Positions 36,266 through 45,467 of a stretch of 64,000 nt of DNA are shown here, piece after piece. The stretch lies in assembly GCA_021646415.1 (NCBI GenBank), contig SOEU01000002.1, positions 62,001-126,000 on the forward strand, read 5' to 3'. The notes beneath the pieces were generated by a model that had not been told where the DNA came from, ran no database searches, and saw only the letters and a list, made by a program, of their open reading frames with translations. Source of the DNA: Candidatus Brocadia sp. (GTDB lineage: Bacteria > Planctomycetota > Brocadiia > Brocadiales > Brocadiaceae). The position numbers and the translations under genes were made by a program. Every line of letters begins with the position of its first letter. Positions within the stretch are counted from its first letter, which is position 1.

Positions 36266-37606
36266 ATGCCGATAAAAAATTATCCTTCCATCCGCACCAA
36301 ACTCCCCGGACCCAATGCAATTCAGTACCTGGAAAGGGAAAAAAAGTTTGTTTCGCTATCCTCAACAAAAGGCTATCCCTTGGTAGTAAAAAGCGCAAAA
36401 GGCATGGTTGTCACGGATGTGGATAATAATACCTTCCTTGATTTTACCGCAGGTGTTGCGGTTTGCAATACCGGACACAACCACGACCAGATCATTTCAT
36501 CGATCACCACCCAGGCAAATGCCCTTATTCACATGTCCGGCGCAGATTTTTATAATCCACTCCATATCGAATTGGCCGAAAAACTTTCTGCAATTTGCCC
36601 GGGAGCTCATACAAAAAAAGCCTTCTTCGGGAACTCCGGTGCAGAATCTGTAGAAGCCGCCTTTAAATTAGCGCGTTACCATACAAGACGTCCCATCGTC
36701 ATTGCCTTTTATAGTGCCTTTCACGGCAGGACCATGGGGGCGCTTTCTCTTACTGCGAGCAAACTGAACCAACGCAAACACTTTCTCCCCCTCATTCCCG
36801 AGGTTATTCATATTCCGTACGCATATTGTTATCGATGTCATTACGGACTAACTCCCGACAAATGCAATATGGCCTGTGTCACCTGGATTCGTGAAGAACT
36901 ATTTAAAACAAAGGTGCCGCCAGAAGATGTGGCAGCGATCTTTGTCGAAATTATCCAGGGAGAAGGTGGATATGTTGTGCCTCCAAAAGAGTTCCACAAG
37001 GCACTGTATCAATTGACACGCGACTACAATATCCTTTACGTTGCAGATGAAGTGCAATCAGGCATGGGTCGCACAGGCAAGATGTTTGCCTGTGAGCACT
37101 TTAATATAGTCCCTGATATTATTACCCTTGCCAAAGGCATTGCATCAGGACTTCCTTTGTCTGCCACGGTTGCCCGAGAAGAAATCATGGACTGGGTACC
37201 CGGCAGTCATGCAAGTACATTTGGAGGTAATCCCGTCAGTTGTCAGGCTGCGCTTACCACCATCAGGCTCCTTGAGGATGGACTTATAGATAATGCGGCC
37301 AAACAGGGCGCTTATATGATAAACGAGTTAAGGAAATTAGAGCGCACCTATTCCATCATTGGTGATGTCCGGGGCCTGGGACTTATGCTTGCCATTGAGA
37401 TTGTGAAAGATAAAGAAAGCAAGTCATATGCATCAGAAGAGCGGGATAGTATCATCCAGAAGGCGTTTTCAAAGGGGCTCTTATTACTGGGCTGCGGACG
37501 CAGCGCCATCCGCTTCTGTCCTCCTTTGATCCTTTTGAAAGATGACGCTGATATCGCGTTGTCGATTTTCGAAGAGTGTTTGAAAGAAACCGTGCAAAAG
37601 AAATGA
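36266..37606 (+). CDS. Class III pyridoxal-phosphate aminotransferase, 446 aa
   Basis: This is a fold-type I class III (ornithine/4-aminobutyrate type) aminotransferase. It has the PLP-binding region NSGAESVEAAFKLARYHT, YSAFHGRTMGALSLT, EIIQGEGGYVVPP, ADEVQSGMGRTG and the lysine in TLAKGIASGLPLS, then HASTFGGNPVSCQAA. A cysteine-rich insert CYRCHYG...CNMAC is present near residue 190, which I associate with a subgroup common in thermophiles and Archaea. Substrate (acetylornithine, GABA, other omega-amine) cannot be fixed from sequence. It is not beside other arginine-synthesis genes. An AAGG site precedes the ATG. Confidence 0.87.
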   Translation: MPIKNYPSIRTKLPGPNAIQYLEREKKFVSLSSTKGYPLVVKSAKGMVVTDVDNNTFLDFTAGVAVCNTGHNHDQIISSITTQANALIHMSGADFYNPLHIELAEKLSAICPGAHTKKAFFGNSGAESVEAAFKLARYHTRRPIVIAFYSAFHGRTMGALSLTASKLNQRKHFLPLIPEVIHIPYAYCYRCHYGLTPDKCNMACVTWIREELFKTKVPPEDVAAIFVEIIQGEGGYVVPPKEFHKALYQLTRDYNILYVADEVQSGMGRTGKMFACEHFNIVPDIITLAKGIASGLPLSATVAREEIMDWVPGSHASTFGGNPVSCQAALTTIRLLEDGLIDNAAKQGAYMINELRKLERTYSIIGDVRGLGLMLAIEIVKDKESKSYASEERDSIIQKAFSKGLLLLGCGRSAIRFCPPLILLKDDADIALSIFEECLKETVQKK

Positions 37607-37902
37607 TAAACGTTACAAAAACGGCAGGAAAGGCCTCCTGTATCTTTGTTGACACTCCATGATGCAGGGGGGGAATAAGGTAACGGTGGTGAGGGAGGTA
37701 GGCCCACAAAAGGGCGATGAAATCATATTGTCCTGAGACATCCGGAAAATGGATGAGCAGAATAGAAAATAATTTGAAATTTGAAATCAAAAAGATGAGA
37801 GAATGCATTGGCGGAAAGTATTTCACGACAGATCAGAGGATGGGCTGATTCTTTGCAAAACAGCGTTTGAAATTTCAGATTTGAAATTTGAGATTATAGA
37901 CT

Positions 37903-37980
37903 ATGTCTCTTGCAGTTGACGAACCGATATTAAACAATCCTATTGAAGATATAGAAAAGCTATTTAGTAGAAAACTGTAA
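37903..37980 (+). pseudogene. 25-codon fragment, possibly the start of a lost gene
   Basis: The frame reads MSLAVDEPILNNPIEDIEKL and ends after five more residues. Its opening resembles, from memory, the start of helicase/restriction-type proteins (ENPILNSPFEEP-like), so it may be a gene remnant. This is a weak call. Confidence 0.25.
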
Positions 37981-38024
37981 AATATGATTTTAAAGCACTA
38001 TGCTATTATCGTGGAGAGTCCACA

Positions 38025-38135
38025 ATGAAAGCGGTAAAAAGACTTCTTGATGTCAAAAAAGATAAAAGTGTAACGGTTAAATCACTTTCTTTTAAACCAG
38101 GAAGTAAAGCAGAGGTTATTATGCTTCCGTATTAA
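38025..38135 (+). CDS. Very small protein, 36 aa
   Basis: A well-placed GGAGAG 6 bases before the ATG supports translation. The product MKAVKRLLDVKKDKSVTVKS continues with LSFKPGSKAEVIMLPY. The PGSKAEVI ending resembles the swapped-hairpin (AbrB/SpoVT-like) or other short antitoxin ends, but no toxin follows; the next gene is a response regulator. It could be an orphan antitoxin or a remnant. Function unknown. Confidence 0.4.
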   Translation: MKAVKRLLDVKKDKSVTVKSLSFKPGSKAEVIMLPY

Positions 38136-38349
38136 GTGACTTGGTTAAAAATTCCGTCGAGTGATGCCACAATTTCCTATTTGCCATCATTCCAAGGTAG
38201 CGGCATGATGGCAGTTACTTATAGTATTACTATATAAAAACTTCTTTTTGTGTAAGTTTTTTACCTCCCCTTCATCCCCTCTTTGCGAAAGAGGGGAAAG
38301 AGGGGTGGTTATCTTTGGTTGCGGCTGTGCTGTCCTATGAAATAATCCC

Positions 38350-39033
38350 ATGTCAAAAGAAAAAATCCTTGTTGTAGATGATGAGCAAGACCTTGTAAAA
38401 TTAATCCGGTATCACCTTGAAAAAGACGGCTATAAAGTACTATGCGCTTATAATGGTGAAGATGCGTTGTTCCTGGCCAGAAAAGAACGGCCGGAACTTG
38501 TCATATTAGACCTCATGCTACCCGGGATTGACGGTCTGGGGGTATGCAAAAAATTAAAGGCAGACCGGGGGCTTGCTAATACGGCCATTGTTATTTTAAC
38601 AGCAAAAGGGGAAGAGGCCGATATAACGCTGGGTTTGAAACTGGGCGCCGACGATTATATGACAAAGCCCTTCAGCCCGAAAGAACTCGTAGCACGCGTA
38701 CAGGCAGTCCTCAGGCGAACACAGAGTACTGTAACAACAAAAGATTATATTGAAATAGACGGCCTTACGATCGATTTGCATAAACATGAGGTGGCCATAA
38801 AGAATGAACCCATTCCATTAACCCTTACAGAATTCAAGCTGCTTCACCAACTTACCAGCAGGCCGGGACGTGTATTTACACGAGATCAATTACTCGATGC
38901 AGTTTCTGGCTCTGAAACATGTGTCATTGACCGGACGATTGATGTACATATCGCTTCCCTGAGAAAAAAACTAAAAACCTTCGCGAACTATATAATCACA
39001 ATACGGGGAATTGGTTACAAATTCAAGGAGTAA
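38350..39033 (+). CDS. OmpR/PhoB-family response regulator, 227 aa
   Basis: The receiver domain (about 1-120) has the acidic pocket in VVDDEQD, the phospho-acceptor aspartate in LVILDLMLPGIDG and the lysine in MTKPFSPKEL. The C-terminal winged helix (about 130-227) has LTLTEFKLLHQL, GRVFTRDQLL and the RTIDVHIASLRKKL recognition helix. It is followed 6 bases later by its sensor kinase. The PhoB-like wording suggests phosphate control, but no pst or pho structural genes are near, so the signal is open. Confidence 0.88.
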   Translation: MSKEKILVVDDEQDLVKLIRYHLEKDGYKVLCAYNGEDALFLARKERPELVILDLMLPGIDGLGVCKKLKADRGLANTAIVILTAKGEEADITLGLKLGADDYMTKPFSPKELVARVQAVLRRTQSTVTTKDYIEIDGLTIDLHKHEVAIKNEPIPLTLTEFKLLHQLTSRPGRVFTRDQLLDAVSGSETCVIDRTIDVHIASLRKKLKTFANYIITIRGIGYKFKE

Positions 39034-39039
39034 TTTGGA

Positions 39040-40467
39040 ATGTTTAAAAATAAGTTATTCCGGAAGATTTTTACCAGTTTTGTCGCCCTCTTATCCCTAA
39101 GTTTGGCTCTCGTAGGATATTTTATGAGTAAGGTCATAAAAGAGCGTTACTCGGATCCCTGGACCGGAAGTCTGGAGATAGATAGTAAAACAATTATTTT
39201 ATATACACTCTTTAGCTTTGTGATAACTCTGGTTATTGGTTTTGTTCTCTTGAGAATAAATACCTCTCCCCTGTTAAATATTACCCGAATAGCACAAAAT
39301 TTTGCACGCGGCAATTTTACACGAAAAGCAGAGATCGCTTCTTCAGGTGAGATGGGAGACCTTGCAAATGCAATTAATGCTATGGGCATCGAGCTTCAAT
39401 CCAGGATGCAAACGATCCTGGATGACAAAAATAAACTGGACGCTATTATGGCCCACATGAGTGATGCCATTATTACAACAGACTTAGAGGAACGAATTAT
39501 CCTCATTAACAATGCTGCAAAAACCATGTTTGGCATATCAAAGGTTGTTTTGGATAAAGACTATTTGTGGGAAAAGATAAGAAATGAAAAGCTATGCAAT
39601 CTGGTCAGAGAAATAGTCAAAACTCAAACAACCAGAACATCTGAAATCGAGATTCCTTCGCCCGAAAAAAAATTACTGCAAACACACCTTTCCCCAATAC
39701 AGATCGATAAAAATACATATGGAATACTCATGGTTTTCCATGATATTACCGAATTGCGGAAACTGGAAAATACCCGCAGGGAATTCGTTGCTAATGTATC
39801 CCACGAACTCCGGACCCCCCTTGCCTCTATTAAGGGATATGTGGAAACATTACTCGGAAATAACGCACTACGGTACGAAGATACACAAGAATTTCTCAAT
39901 ATTATCATGAAACACACACAGAGACTGGACAATCTGATCAAGGATATTTTAGAACTGTCCAGGCTGGAATCCCATGATTTAAAGATAGAACTTCACACAT
40001 TGGACATACATCCTTGTATAGACAATATTTTTTCACAGTATAAAGAGCACAGTGCGGGGAAAAACAAAATTCTTGAGCTGGATATACCCCATCGCATACC
40101 GGCAATAGAAACAAATGAATACCTCTTATGCCAGTTGCTGACCAACTTACTCGACAATGCAATAAAATATACCCCTGAAGGTGGCCGAATTGGTTTGAAG
40201 GTCGAACCCATCAATAAATCCATTCTGTTTGAAATATCAGACACTGGTATTGGCATTCCACAAAAGCATATCCCGCGTATTTTCGAGAGATTTTACCGCG
40301 TTGACCCTGCCCGTTCACGGGAAATGGGTGGAACGGGGCTAGGACTTTCCATCGTCAAGCATATTGTTCATCTTCATCACGGGTCCATTAAAGTTGAAAG
40401 TATGGTAAACGTTGGAAGTAAATTCATCATAACAATACCCCGGCAACAGCCAAAATATACTGCATAG
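39040..40467 (+). CDS. PhoR-like sensor histidine kinase, 475 aa
   Basis: Two membrane segments (about 10-27 and 52-75) flank a short loop of about 25 residues, too small for a large external sensor. A HAMP domain (about 72-125), a PAS domain (about 130-240, MSDAIITTDLEERIILINNAA) and the HisKA/HATPase core follow. The phospho-histidine is in NVSHELRTPLASIKGY, the N box is LLDNAIKYTPEGG, and the G boxes are DTGIGIP and GGTGLGLSIVKH. A strong AGGAG is spaced 9 bases from the ATG. The short loop fits PhoR-type kinases, which sense through other proteins. Confidence 0.88.
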   Translation: MFKNKLFRKIFTSFVALLSLSLALVGYFMSKVIKERYSDPWTGSLEIDSKTIILYTLFSFVITLVIGFVLLRINTSPLLNITRIAQNFARGNFTRKAEIASSGEMGDLANAINAMGIELQSRMQTILDDKNKLDAIMAHMSDAIITTDLEERIILINNAAKTMFGISKVVLDKDYLWEKIRNEKLCNLVREIVKTQTTRTSEIEIPSPEKKLLQTHLSPIQIDKNTYGILMVFHDITELRKLENTRREFVANVSHELRTPLASIKGYVETLLGNNALRYEDTQEFLNIIMKHTQRLDNLIKDILELSRLESHDLKIELHTLDIHPCIDNIFSQYKEHSAGKNKILELDIPHRIPAIETNEYLLCQLLTNLLDNAIKYTPEGGRIGLKVEPINKSILFEISDTGIGIPQKHIPRIFERFYRVDPARSREMGGTGLGLSIVKHIVHLHHGSIKVESMVNVGSKFIITIPRQQPKYTA

Positions 40468-40889
40468 GATACATTATCCTTTTGATAACAATTTAGTTTT
40501 TTGAAAAATCTCAGTAAAATTAAGTTGCTACCCTTTATAAAGGGCAAGGTGTCCCCTTAAATTCCCTGAGGTAGATCAACCGTCCTCGGTTGACATCATA
40601 ATGACAAGCGGGGCGCTCGTCCTACCGGTAGAGGGGAGATACAAGCAATTTGCAGAAATTGCGCCGCATTGTATGATGCCTAAAACCCCTGAAGCGCAAA
40701 AAATTCATTTCAAATTTTTGAAATAGTTAGTACAATAATGCGTTCTTTCAACACCGTAACTATCTGGAATTGTAACCCTTCCGTAATCCCTATTTTCAGG
40801 TAGGCCTTTAAACGGGGATTTTTCTTAGCATTGTTAATCTGTGTAATAATGTGATGTCCTTTCCGGTCATGTCTTTTTGATTTACTATC
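40468..40889. other. Intergenic region, no gene seen
   Basis: A short inverted repeat TCAACCGtcctCGGTTGA lies at about 40577-40594, and a CCCCTTAAATTCCC phrase recalls the repeats near 4140. No promoter of clear quality was found for the membrane protein that follows. Confidence 0.45.
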
Positions 40890-41564
40890 ATGGAACTTAT
40901 ACTCGATACTATTGAAGGCCTACTTTATATCCACGGCGAGGTATTTTGGCTTAAAGAATGTATCACAGCATTCGAATCAGCATTAGTTTTTCTCTTCGTT
41001 CGGTGGGTTATAAGCTGGAATTCAAGGGAAGTGGTACTTTTATTCCTGTCTACGGCTCTTGGTGTCGCCTGCATTTTTTTAGGCGATATTGGTCATTGGA
41101 GCGACAATGATGTGCTTAAGTTCATTGCCCCTATTTCTTTCTACTTACTGATACATAGAAAAGATTCGAAAAATGATCCCCTCTTGTTTATGTTTCTCAT
41201 TCCTTACTTTCTTACCTCTTATGAGTTTTACAGGAGTGTCTTTGCGGTAGTACAATCCATAGCATCGCATTCAATAGTGATCTTTTGTATCACCCTTGTT
41301 AAAGGAAATCGGTATCTTTCATTGGTTGTTAGCGCCACAATTGGTATACTTATCAATTATATTGGCAATATTACCCCTCCCGGCACGAACGATATTTTAA
41401 TGAGTCCCGCACTCATTACCCTAACCGTAAAAGGGATAGAATTTTACACAAAAAATACCCAATATACCGACTTTTTAAAGTCTTTCTGGGCAACCCTCTT
41501 ATGTTTTGCTTTTTTTGGCAGCTGGATATTTCACCACATAAAACCATTCTATCCACTTTGCTAG
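40890..41564 (+). CDS. Unknown inner-membrane protein, 224 aa
   Basis: The protein has about five to seven hydrophobic segments (for example ALVFLFVRWVISW, VVLLFLSTALGVACIFLG, FIAPISFYLLIH, LLFMFLIPYFLTSYEF, SIVIFCITLVKG) and few charged loops. I recognise no family motif. There is no good ribosome site before the ATG, and a repeat follows downstream. The long open frame with consistent membrane periodicity makes it a real gene. Role unknown. Confidence 0.55.
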   Translation: MELILDTIEGLLYIHGEVFWLKECITAFESALVFLFVRWVISWNSREVVLLFLSTALGVACIFLGDIGHWSDNDVLKFIAPISFYLLIHRKDSKNDPLLFMFLIPYFLTSYEFYRSVFAVVQSIASHSIVIFCITLVKGNRYLSLVVSATIGILINYIGNITPPGTNDILMSPALITLTVKGIEFYTKNTQYTDFLKSFWATLLCFAFFGSWIFHHIKPFYPLC

Positions 41565-41882
41565 TATATCATTTCATGGAAGCGTCTCTATACGTTATCG
41601 TCATTGCGAGTGACAGCGAAGCAATCTTAAGCCTTTTAGGAACAAAAGATTACTTCGTCTCTCCACCCCTCGCAATGAAATTTTTATGTATACACTTTAC
41701 TGAAATGCTATACGAGAATCATGGAAGAGTAGCGTATCACTTCATCCAGAATTAAGGTGGAAAATCTGAGGTGAGAAACAACAGAACTTCTGAGATCCCG
41801 TAGACTGTTTATGCCTGCCACTACAGGTTTTTCCCAAGTGTTTCCGGTATGCACCAGCATCAACGATTGACCTGCATTTACC
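41565..41882. other. Intergenic region before the PH-domain gene
   Basis: It contains a dispersed palindromic repeat (41601-41678, described separately). The rest up to the promoter at 41883 shows no gene; the frame through it has repeat-like composition. Confidence 0.5.
41601..41678. repeat. Palindromic dispersed repeat
   Basis: The outer arms TCATTGCGAG and CTCGCAATGA are perfect inverses, with weaker pairing inside (GCGAAGCAATC against GATTACTTCGTC). This word set is a common REP-type intergenic repeat in many bacterial genomes. Confidence 0.6.
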
Positions 41883-41911
41883 TTGACATACCATCTCCCC
41901 TTACCTATAAT
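41883..41911 (+). promoter_or_regulatory. Perfect-consensus sigma70 promoter
   Basis: TTGACA (41883-41888), a 17-base spacer and TATAAT (41906-41911) match the housekeeping consensus at all twelve positions. Transcription should start near 41918, about 95 bases before the PH-domain gene. It probably serves that gene and the TPR gene. Confidence 0.75.
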
Positions 41912-42014
41912 TCAAAATAGAGTGCGTTTTAAACGTCGGGTACGGACCCGGTAAGACATTGTTTCAGATCGATGGTATGGTAAGGTTTCAGGAATATATT
42001 TTGAAGGTTAGCTG

Positions 42015-42536
42015 ATGTCAGTCAAAACCATAGAAACAGATGCGAAAACTCTCAATAAGGAACCTGTTTTTAACAAAAACACAGAAATCCAAATTCTTCA
42101 ATCCTCCAAACCCAGCGTTCGGCAGCACTGGCTATTGTTTTCCATTTCTGCGGTTTCTATTCTTCTCGCCTTTACCTCGTTTGGTACAAACACCATAACG
42201 GGGTTATGCCTATTGTCAATCAGCGGCCTCTCCATTGTTTATAAAATGCTATCAGTTTGCACAACGAAATATGTAATCACGTATCAGGGCGTTTTGGTTA
42301 GAAAAGGCTCTTTTTCAAGAAAATTTAAGGAAATACCTTACTATGACATTAATAATATCTCGATCAAACAGGGAAGAATGCAAAAACGATTAAGGATTGG
42401 CAATCTTACGATAAGTACGAAAGACGTTAAAAGTGTATGGAAGGGTATAAAAAATCCCCACAAAATAAAAGAAGTTATCAATAAAGCAAAGGTTTCAGAG
42501 TATGAAAAACGTACCTTATTGAGAAAGATATTATAA
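42015..42536 (+). CDS. Membrane-anchored bacterial PH-domain protein (YdbS-like), 173 aa
   Basis: Two adjacent hydrophobic segments (about 40-58 and 62-78) are followed by a bacterial PH (bPH2) domain: TTKYVITYQGVLVRKGSFSRK, then EIPYYDINNISIKQG and IGNLTISTKD. This is the YdbS/YdbT layout, found in many bacterial membrane proteins of unknown detailed role. AAGG is spaced 7 bases from the ATG. The TPR gene starts 17 bases after its stop, and both sit behind the consensus promoter at 41883. Confidence 0.78.
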   Translation: MSVKTIETDAKTLNKEPVFNKNTEIQILQSSKPSVRQHWLLFSISAVSILLAFTSFGTNTITGLCLLSISGLSIVYKMLSVCTTKYVITYQGVLVRKGSFSRKFKEIPYYDINNISIKQGRMQKRLRIGNLTISTKDVKSVWKGIKNPHKIKEVINKAKVSEYEKRTLLRKIL

Positions 42537-42553
42537 CTTTTTAGCGGTTTTTC

Positions 42554-43975
42554 ATGGGCAGAAACTTACAAAAAAAGTGGCTTGTACGAGGCAATACAAT
42601 AAGATACCTCTATTTTGGTATGTTCGGTGTCTCCTTCTTTTTGTGCCTTAAACTTGCAGTACCTGCATCTCCGGAAGATGGAATTCTCGAAAAAGAAATC
42701 ATAAAAAAATACCAAAAAATAATACTCCAGGAGCCTTCCAACCTTAACGCGCACTTCAATCTCGGCATTGTTTACTATAGAAATGCCCATTTCGATGAAG
42801 CTGTCCGTGAATTCAATAAAGTTCTTGAAATTAACCCTAATGATTCCGAGGCATATTACAACCTTGGGAATATTTTTAATAAAAAGGCGCTTTTTGATGA
42901 TGCTATCAAGTCATACAAAAAAGCCATTGCTATAAATCCGCGGGATGCAGAAGTATTTCATAATTTAGGGAATGCCTATGCCAATACAGGGATGATTGAT
43001 GATGCCATTTCCTCTTACAAGAATGCCGTTGAAATCAATCCGAATCTTGCAGAGAGCCATAAAAGTATGGCATATCTTTACAAGAAAAAAGGGCAAATAT
43101 CAGACGCTGTTTCCTCTTTTGAAAAAGCAGCAAATTTCATCCCAAAAGACACGACCCTGCTTTTTGATCTGGCCTCCTTATATGAATCAAATGGGTCGCC
43201 TGACAACGCCATTCTCACGTATAAGAGGGTGCTATCCCTAGACCCCAACCATAAAGAGGCAAAAAATAAGCTTGCCATGCTTTATAACAATAAAGGTGTA
43301 TCACTCGCATTACAGGGAAAAAAGGATGAAGCGATCGCGGTGTATAAAGAAGCCTTACAAAAGAAAGAAGATTTTAAGGAAGTGTATAATAATCTTGGTG
43401 CTGCATACGTCGATAAAGGAATGATTGACGATGCAATTGCTACATACAAAAAAGCGATTGAAATCAGTCCGGATTTTGGAGAAGCTTATAATAATCTGGG
43501 AGTCGCCTATACAAAAAACAAGGCCTATGATGAGGCTGTTTCTGTATTCAAAAAAACGCTGTCTTTGAACAAAAACCATGCGGGCGCACATTTTAACTTG
43601 GGAGTGATCTACTCACAAAAAGGAATGAAGTCAGAAGCTATCAATGAATATAATGAAGTTTTAAGGCTTACTCCAAACGACCTTTCGGCGCTTTACAATC
43701 GTGGCGTACTTTATTTGGAAAATGGCAGACTGCCCGATGCCTCTGCTGACATGAAAAAAATAATTGAGCGCAATCCGAAGCTGGCTGCTGCTCACCAGAA
43801 GCTTGCAGATATTTATCAAAAAGAGGGGCAGATCGATGATGCAATTGCTGAATATAAGCGGGCACTAGAAATATCGCCTGAGTGTAAGGATGCATTACAG
43901 AATATTGAAGAAGCCTACCGATTGAAAGAAAGAATGGCTAAGAACAAACCGGTTGAGAAGGTAAAGCAAAAGTAA
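42554..43975 (+). CDS. Multi-TPR protein with N-terminal membrane anchor or signal, 473 aa
   Basis: After a hydrophobic segment (about 20-38, FGMFGVSFFLCLKLAVPA) the whole protein consists of roughly a dozen tetratricopeptide repeats. They have the repeated pattern NLG-x-Y-x-x-x-G-x-x-(D/E)-x-A-I-x-x-Y-K-K-A-(I/L)-x-(I/L)-(N/S)-P. Such arrays act as protein-binding scaffolds. The signal-like start implies it is exported or anchored facing the periplasm (or, in anammox cells, another non-cytoplasmic compartment). It is likely co-transcribed with the PH-domain gene. Confidence 0.85.
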   Translation: MGRNLQKKWLVRGNTIRYLYFGMFGVSFFLCLKLAVPASPEDGILEKEIIKKYQKIILQEPSNLNAHFNLGIVYYRNAHFDEAVREFNKVLEINPNDSEAYYNLGNIFNKKALFDDAIKSYKKAIAINPRDAEVFHNLGNAYANTGMIDDAISSYKNAVEINPNLAESHKSMAYLYKKKGQISDAVSSFEKAANFIPKDTTLLFDLASLYESNGSPDNAILTYKRVLSLDPNHKEAKNKLAMLYNNKGVSLALQGKKDEAIAVYKEALQKKEDFKEVYNNLGAAYVDKGMIDDAIATYKKAIEISPDFGEAYNNLGVAYTKNKAYDEAVSVFKKTLSLNKNHAGAHFNLGVIYSQKGMKSEAINEYNEVLRLTPNDLSALYNRGVLYLENGRLPDASADMKKIIERNPKLAAAHQKLADIYQKEGQIDDAIAEYKRALEISPECKDALQNIEEAYRLKERMAKNKPVEKVKQK

Positions 43976-44010
43976 GCTCTCGGTTCAGGATTATCCTGCC
44001 TGCATTATTT

Positions 44011-45402
44011 TCATTTTCCACTTCCAAATACAACAACCTTTATCGTCTTCAATATTACCACTATATCCAGAATGAAGGACATATTTTTAATATAAAAGAG
44101 GTCGTATTGCAATTTTTCTTCTGTTTGTTCTATTGAAGATGCATAAGGATACTTTACCTGAGCCCAGCCAGTTAAGCCGGGTCTGACTGCAAGCCGCTGG
44201 GCATAAAACGGTATCTTTTCCTCAAACTCCTTGATAAAGACGTATCTTTCCGGCCGTGGCCCAACCAAACTCATTTCTCCCTTAATTACATTGAGCAATT
44301 GAGGAATCTCATCCAACCTCCACTTTCTCAAAAACCTTCCGATCTTTGTAATCCTGGGGTCGTCATCTGCTGCATAAACTGCACCGGTATTTGACTCTGC
44401 ATTCTCTATCATGGTACGGAATTTTATCATTGTAAATTCTGTACCATCTTTACCGATACGTTCTTGCGTATAAAAAACACCACCCCTGGAACTCATTTTC
44501 ACCATTATGGCTATAATTACCATCGCTGGTATTAATAACACAAATAACATCAAAGCAAAAAATACTTCAATTACGGGCTTTACCAATTTACCATATAATT
44601 TGGGCTTGCTAATAACAACGTGCAACATCCACATATCATTAATATGTTTAAACGGTATTTTACCCGTGAGCTGTTCGTAAAGGGTAGGCATGTCAATAAT
44701 ATCCGTTCCATTCCATGAACAATTAATCAATACCTTGATGAGATCGGCATGTTTTTCATGGGTAATGGCATTTACGACCAGACCAATGTCATTTTGATGT
44801 ATCACAGTATTCAAACTATATCGGTCACCGAATACAGGAAACCCGTCAACAAGCTTCCCTTGCTTTGCCGGATTATCATCAATAAAACCTGCCACCCGTA
44901 ACCCCGATTTTTTCGACCTGGTTATTTCCTGTAAAATAGTTTTTCCAGCCCAGCCGGCGCCAACAATTAAAACATTTCTCTTAAAAAGTGGCTGATCCAG
45001 CATATAGCTGTATAAAAGCCTCCACCCGATGATAAAAAGTGTAATTAATACACCATTGATAATAAATACCCCTCGTCCTATCCGCAAAGACCAGCTTATA
45101 TAAAACAAAAAAGTTGTAATAATAAAGGCGCTGCCAGATGCAAAAGCAATCGTTATGATATTCCCGATGGATTTAAAATCCTTTCGGATATCGTAAAGTT
45201 CGGAAAAGAAAAAAGTAAAGATAAAAGCTAAGCCTGTCAATGCAAATGATGCGGAATTACTTCTTAGGTATTCCCAGCCACCACTCAGACCCAGGCGAAT
45301 TATCGCCGATAAAAAGATTGAACCATTGACGATCAGCAAATCCCCTACTATGAGCAAGATGAGTCTCTTTGCAATGGGATAATTAAAAATCTTTATTGTC
45401 AT
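44011..45402 (-). CDS. Undecaprenyl-phosphate sugar phosphotransferase (polyprenyl glycosylphosphotransferase), 463 aa
   Basis: This is a polyisoprenyl-phosphate hexose-1-phosphate transferase of the WcaJ/WbaP/CpsE type, which loads the first sugar on the lipid carrier for exopolysaccharide or O-antigen. Four or five membrane segments and a Rossmann-like central domain (NVLIVGAGWAGKTIL) precede the catalytic domain. That domain holds FTMIKFRTMIENAE, LRKWRLDEIPQLLNVIKGEM, SLVGPRPE and the end GLTGWAQVKYP. Length is typical. The rmlACD genes at the window end could supply one of the sugars. Confidence 0.88.
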   Translation of the reverse strand: MTIKIFNYPIAKRLILLIVGDLLIVNGSIFLSAIIRLGLSGGWEYLRSNSASFALTGLAFIFTFFFSELYDIRKDFKSIGNIITIAFASGSAFIITTFLFYISWSLRIGRGVFIINGVLITLFIIGWRLLYSYMLDQPLFKRNVLIVGAGWAGKTILQEITRSKKSGLRVAGFIDDNPAKQGKLVDGFPVFGDRYSLNTVIHQNDIGLVVNAITHEKHADLIKVLINCSWNGTDIIDMPTLYEQLTGKIPFKHINDMWMLHVVISKPKLYGKLVKPVIEVFFALMLFVLLIPAMVIIAIMVKMSSRGGVFYTQERIGKDGTEFTMIKFRTMIENAESNTGAVYAADDDPRITKIGRFLRKWRLDEIPQLLNVIKGEMSLVGPRPERYVFIKEFEEKIPFYAQRLAVRPGLTGWAQVKYPYASSIEQTEEKLQYDLFYIKNMSFILDIVVILKTIKVVVFGSGK

Positions 45403-45467
45403 AATGTAATTTTATGAGGGATAAAACCTTATTTTATCTTCTGATTTTTTTCAATTTTCATTTACAG

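Larger units (their letters stand above)
37607..38349. other. 743-base region with gene remnants
   Basis: No full-length gene. AT-rich words of the type AAATTTCAGATTTGAAATTTGAGATT occur near 37871-37895 and elsewhere in the window. Two very short frames at 37903-37980 and 38025-38135 are described separately. A CCCCTCTTTGCGAAAGAGGGGAAAG hairpin-like run is at about 38276-38300. Confidence 0.5.

Noticed and set aside
37903-38135. Possible toxin-antitoxin pair made of the two tiny frames
   Set aside because: Neither matches a toxin and the first has no ribosome site; at most a remnant and one orphan small protein.
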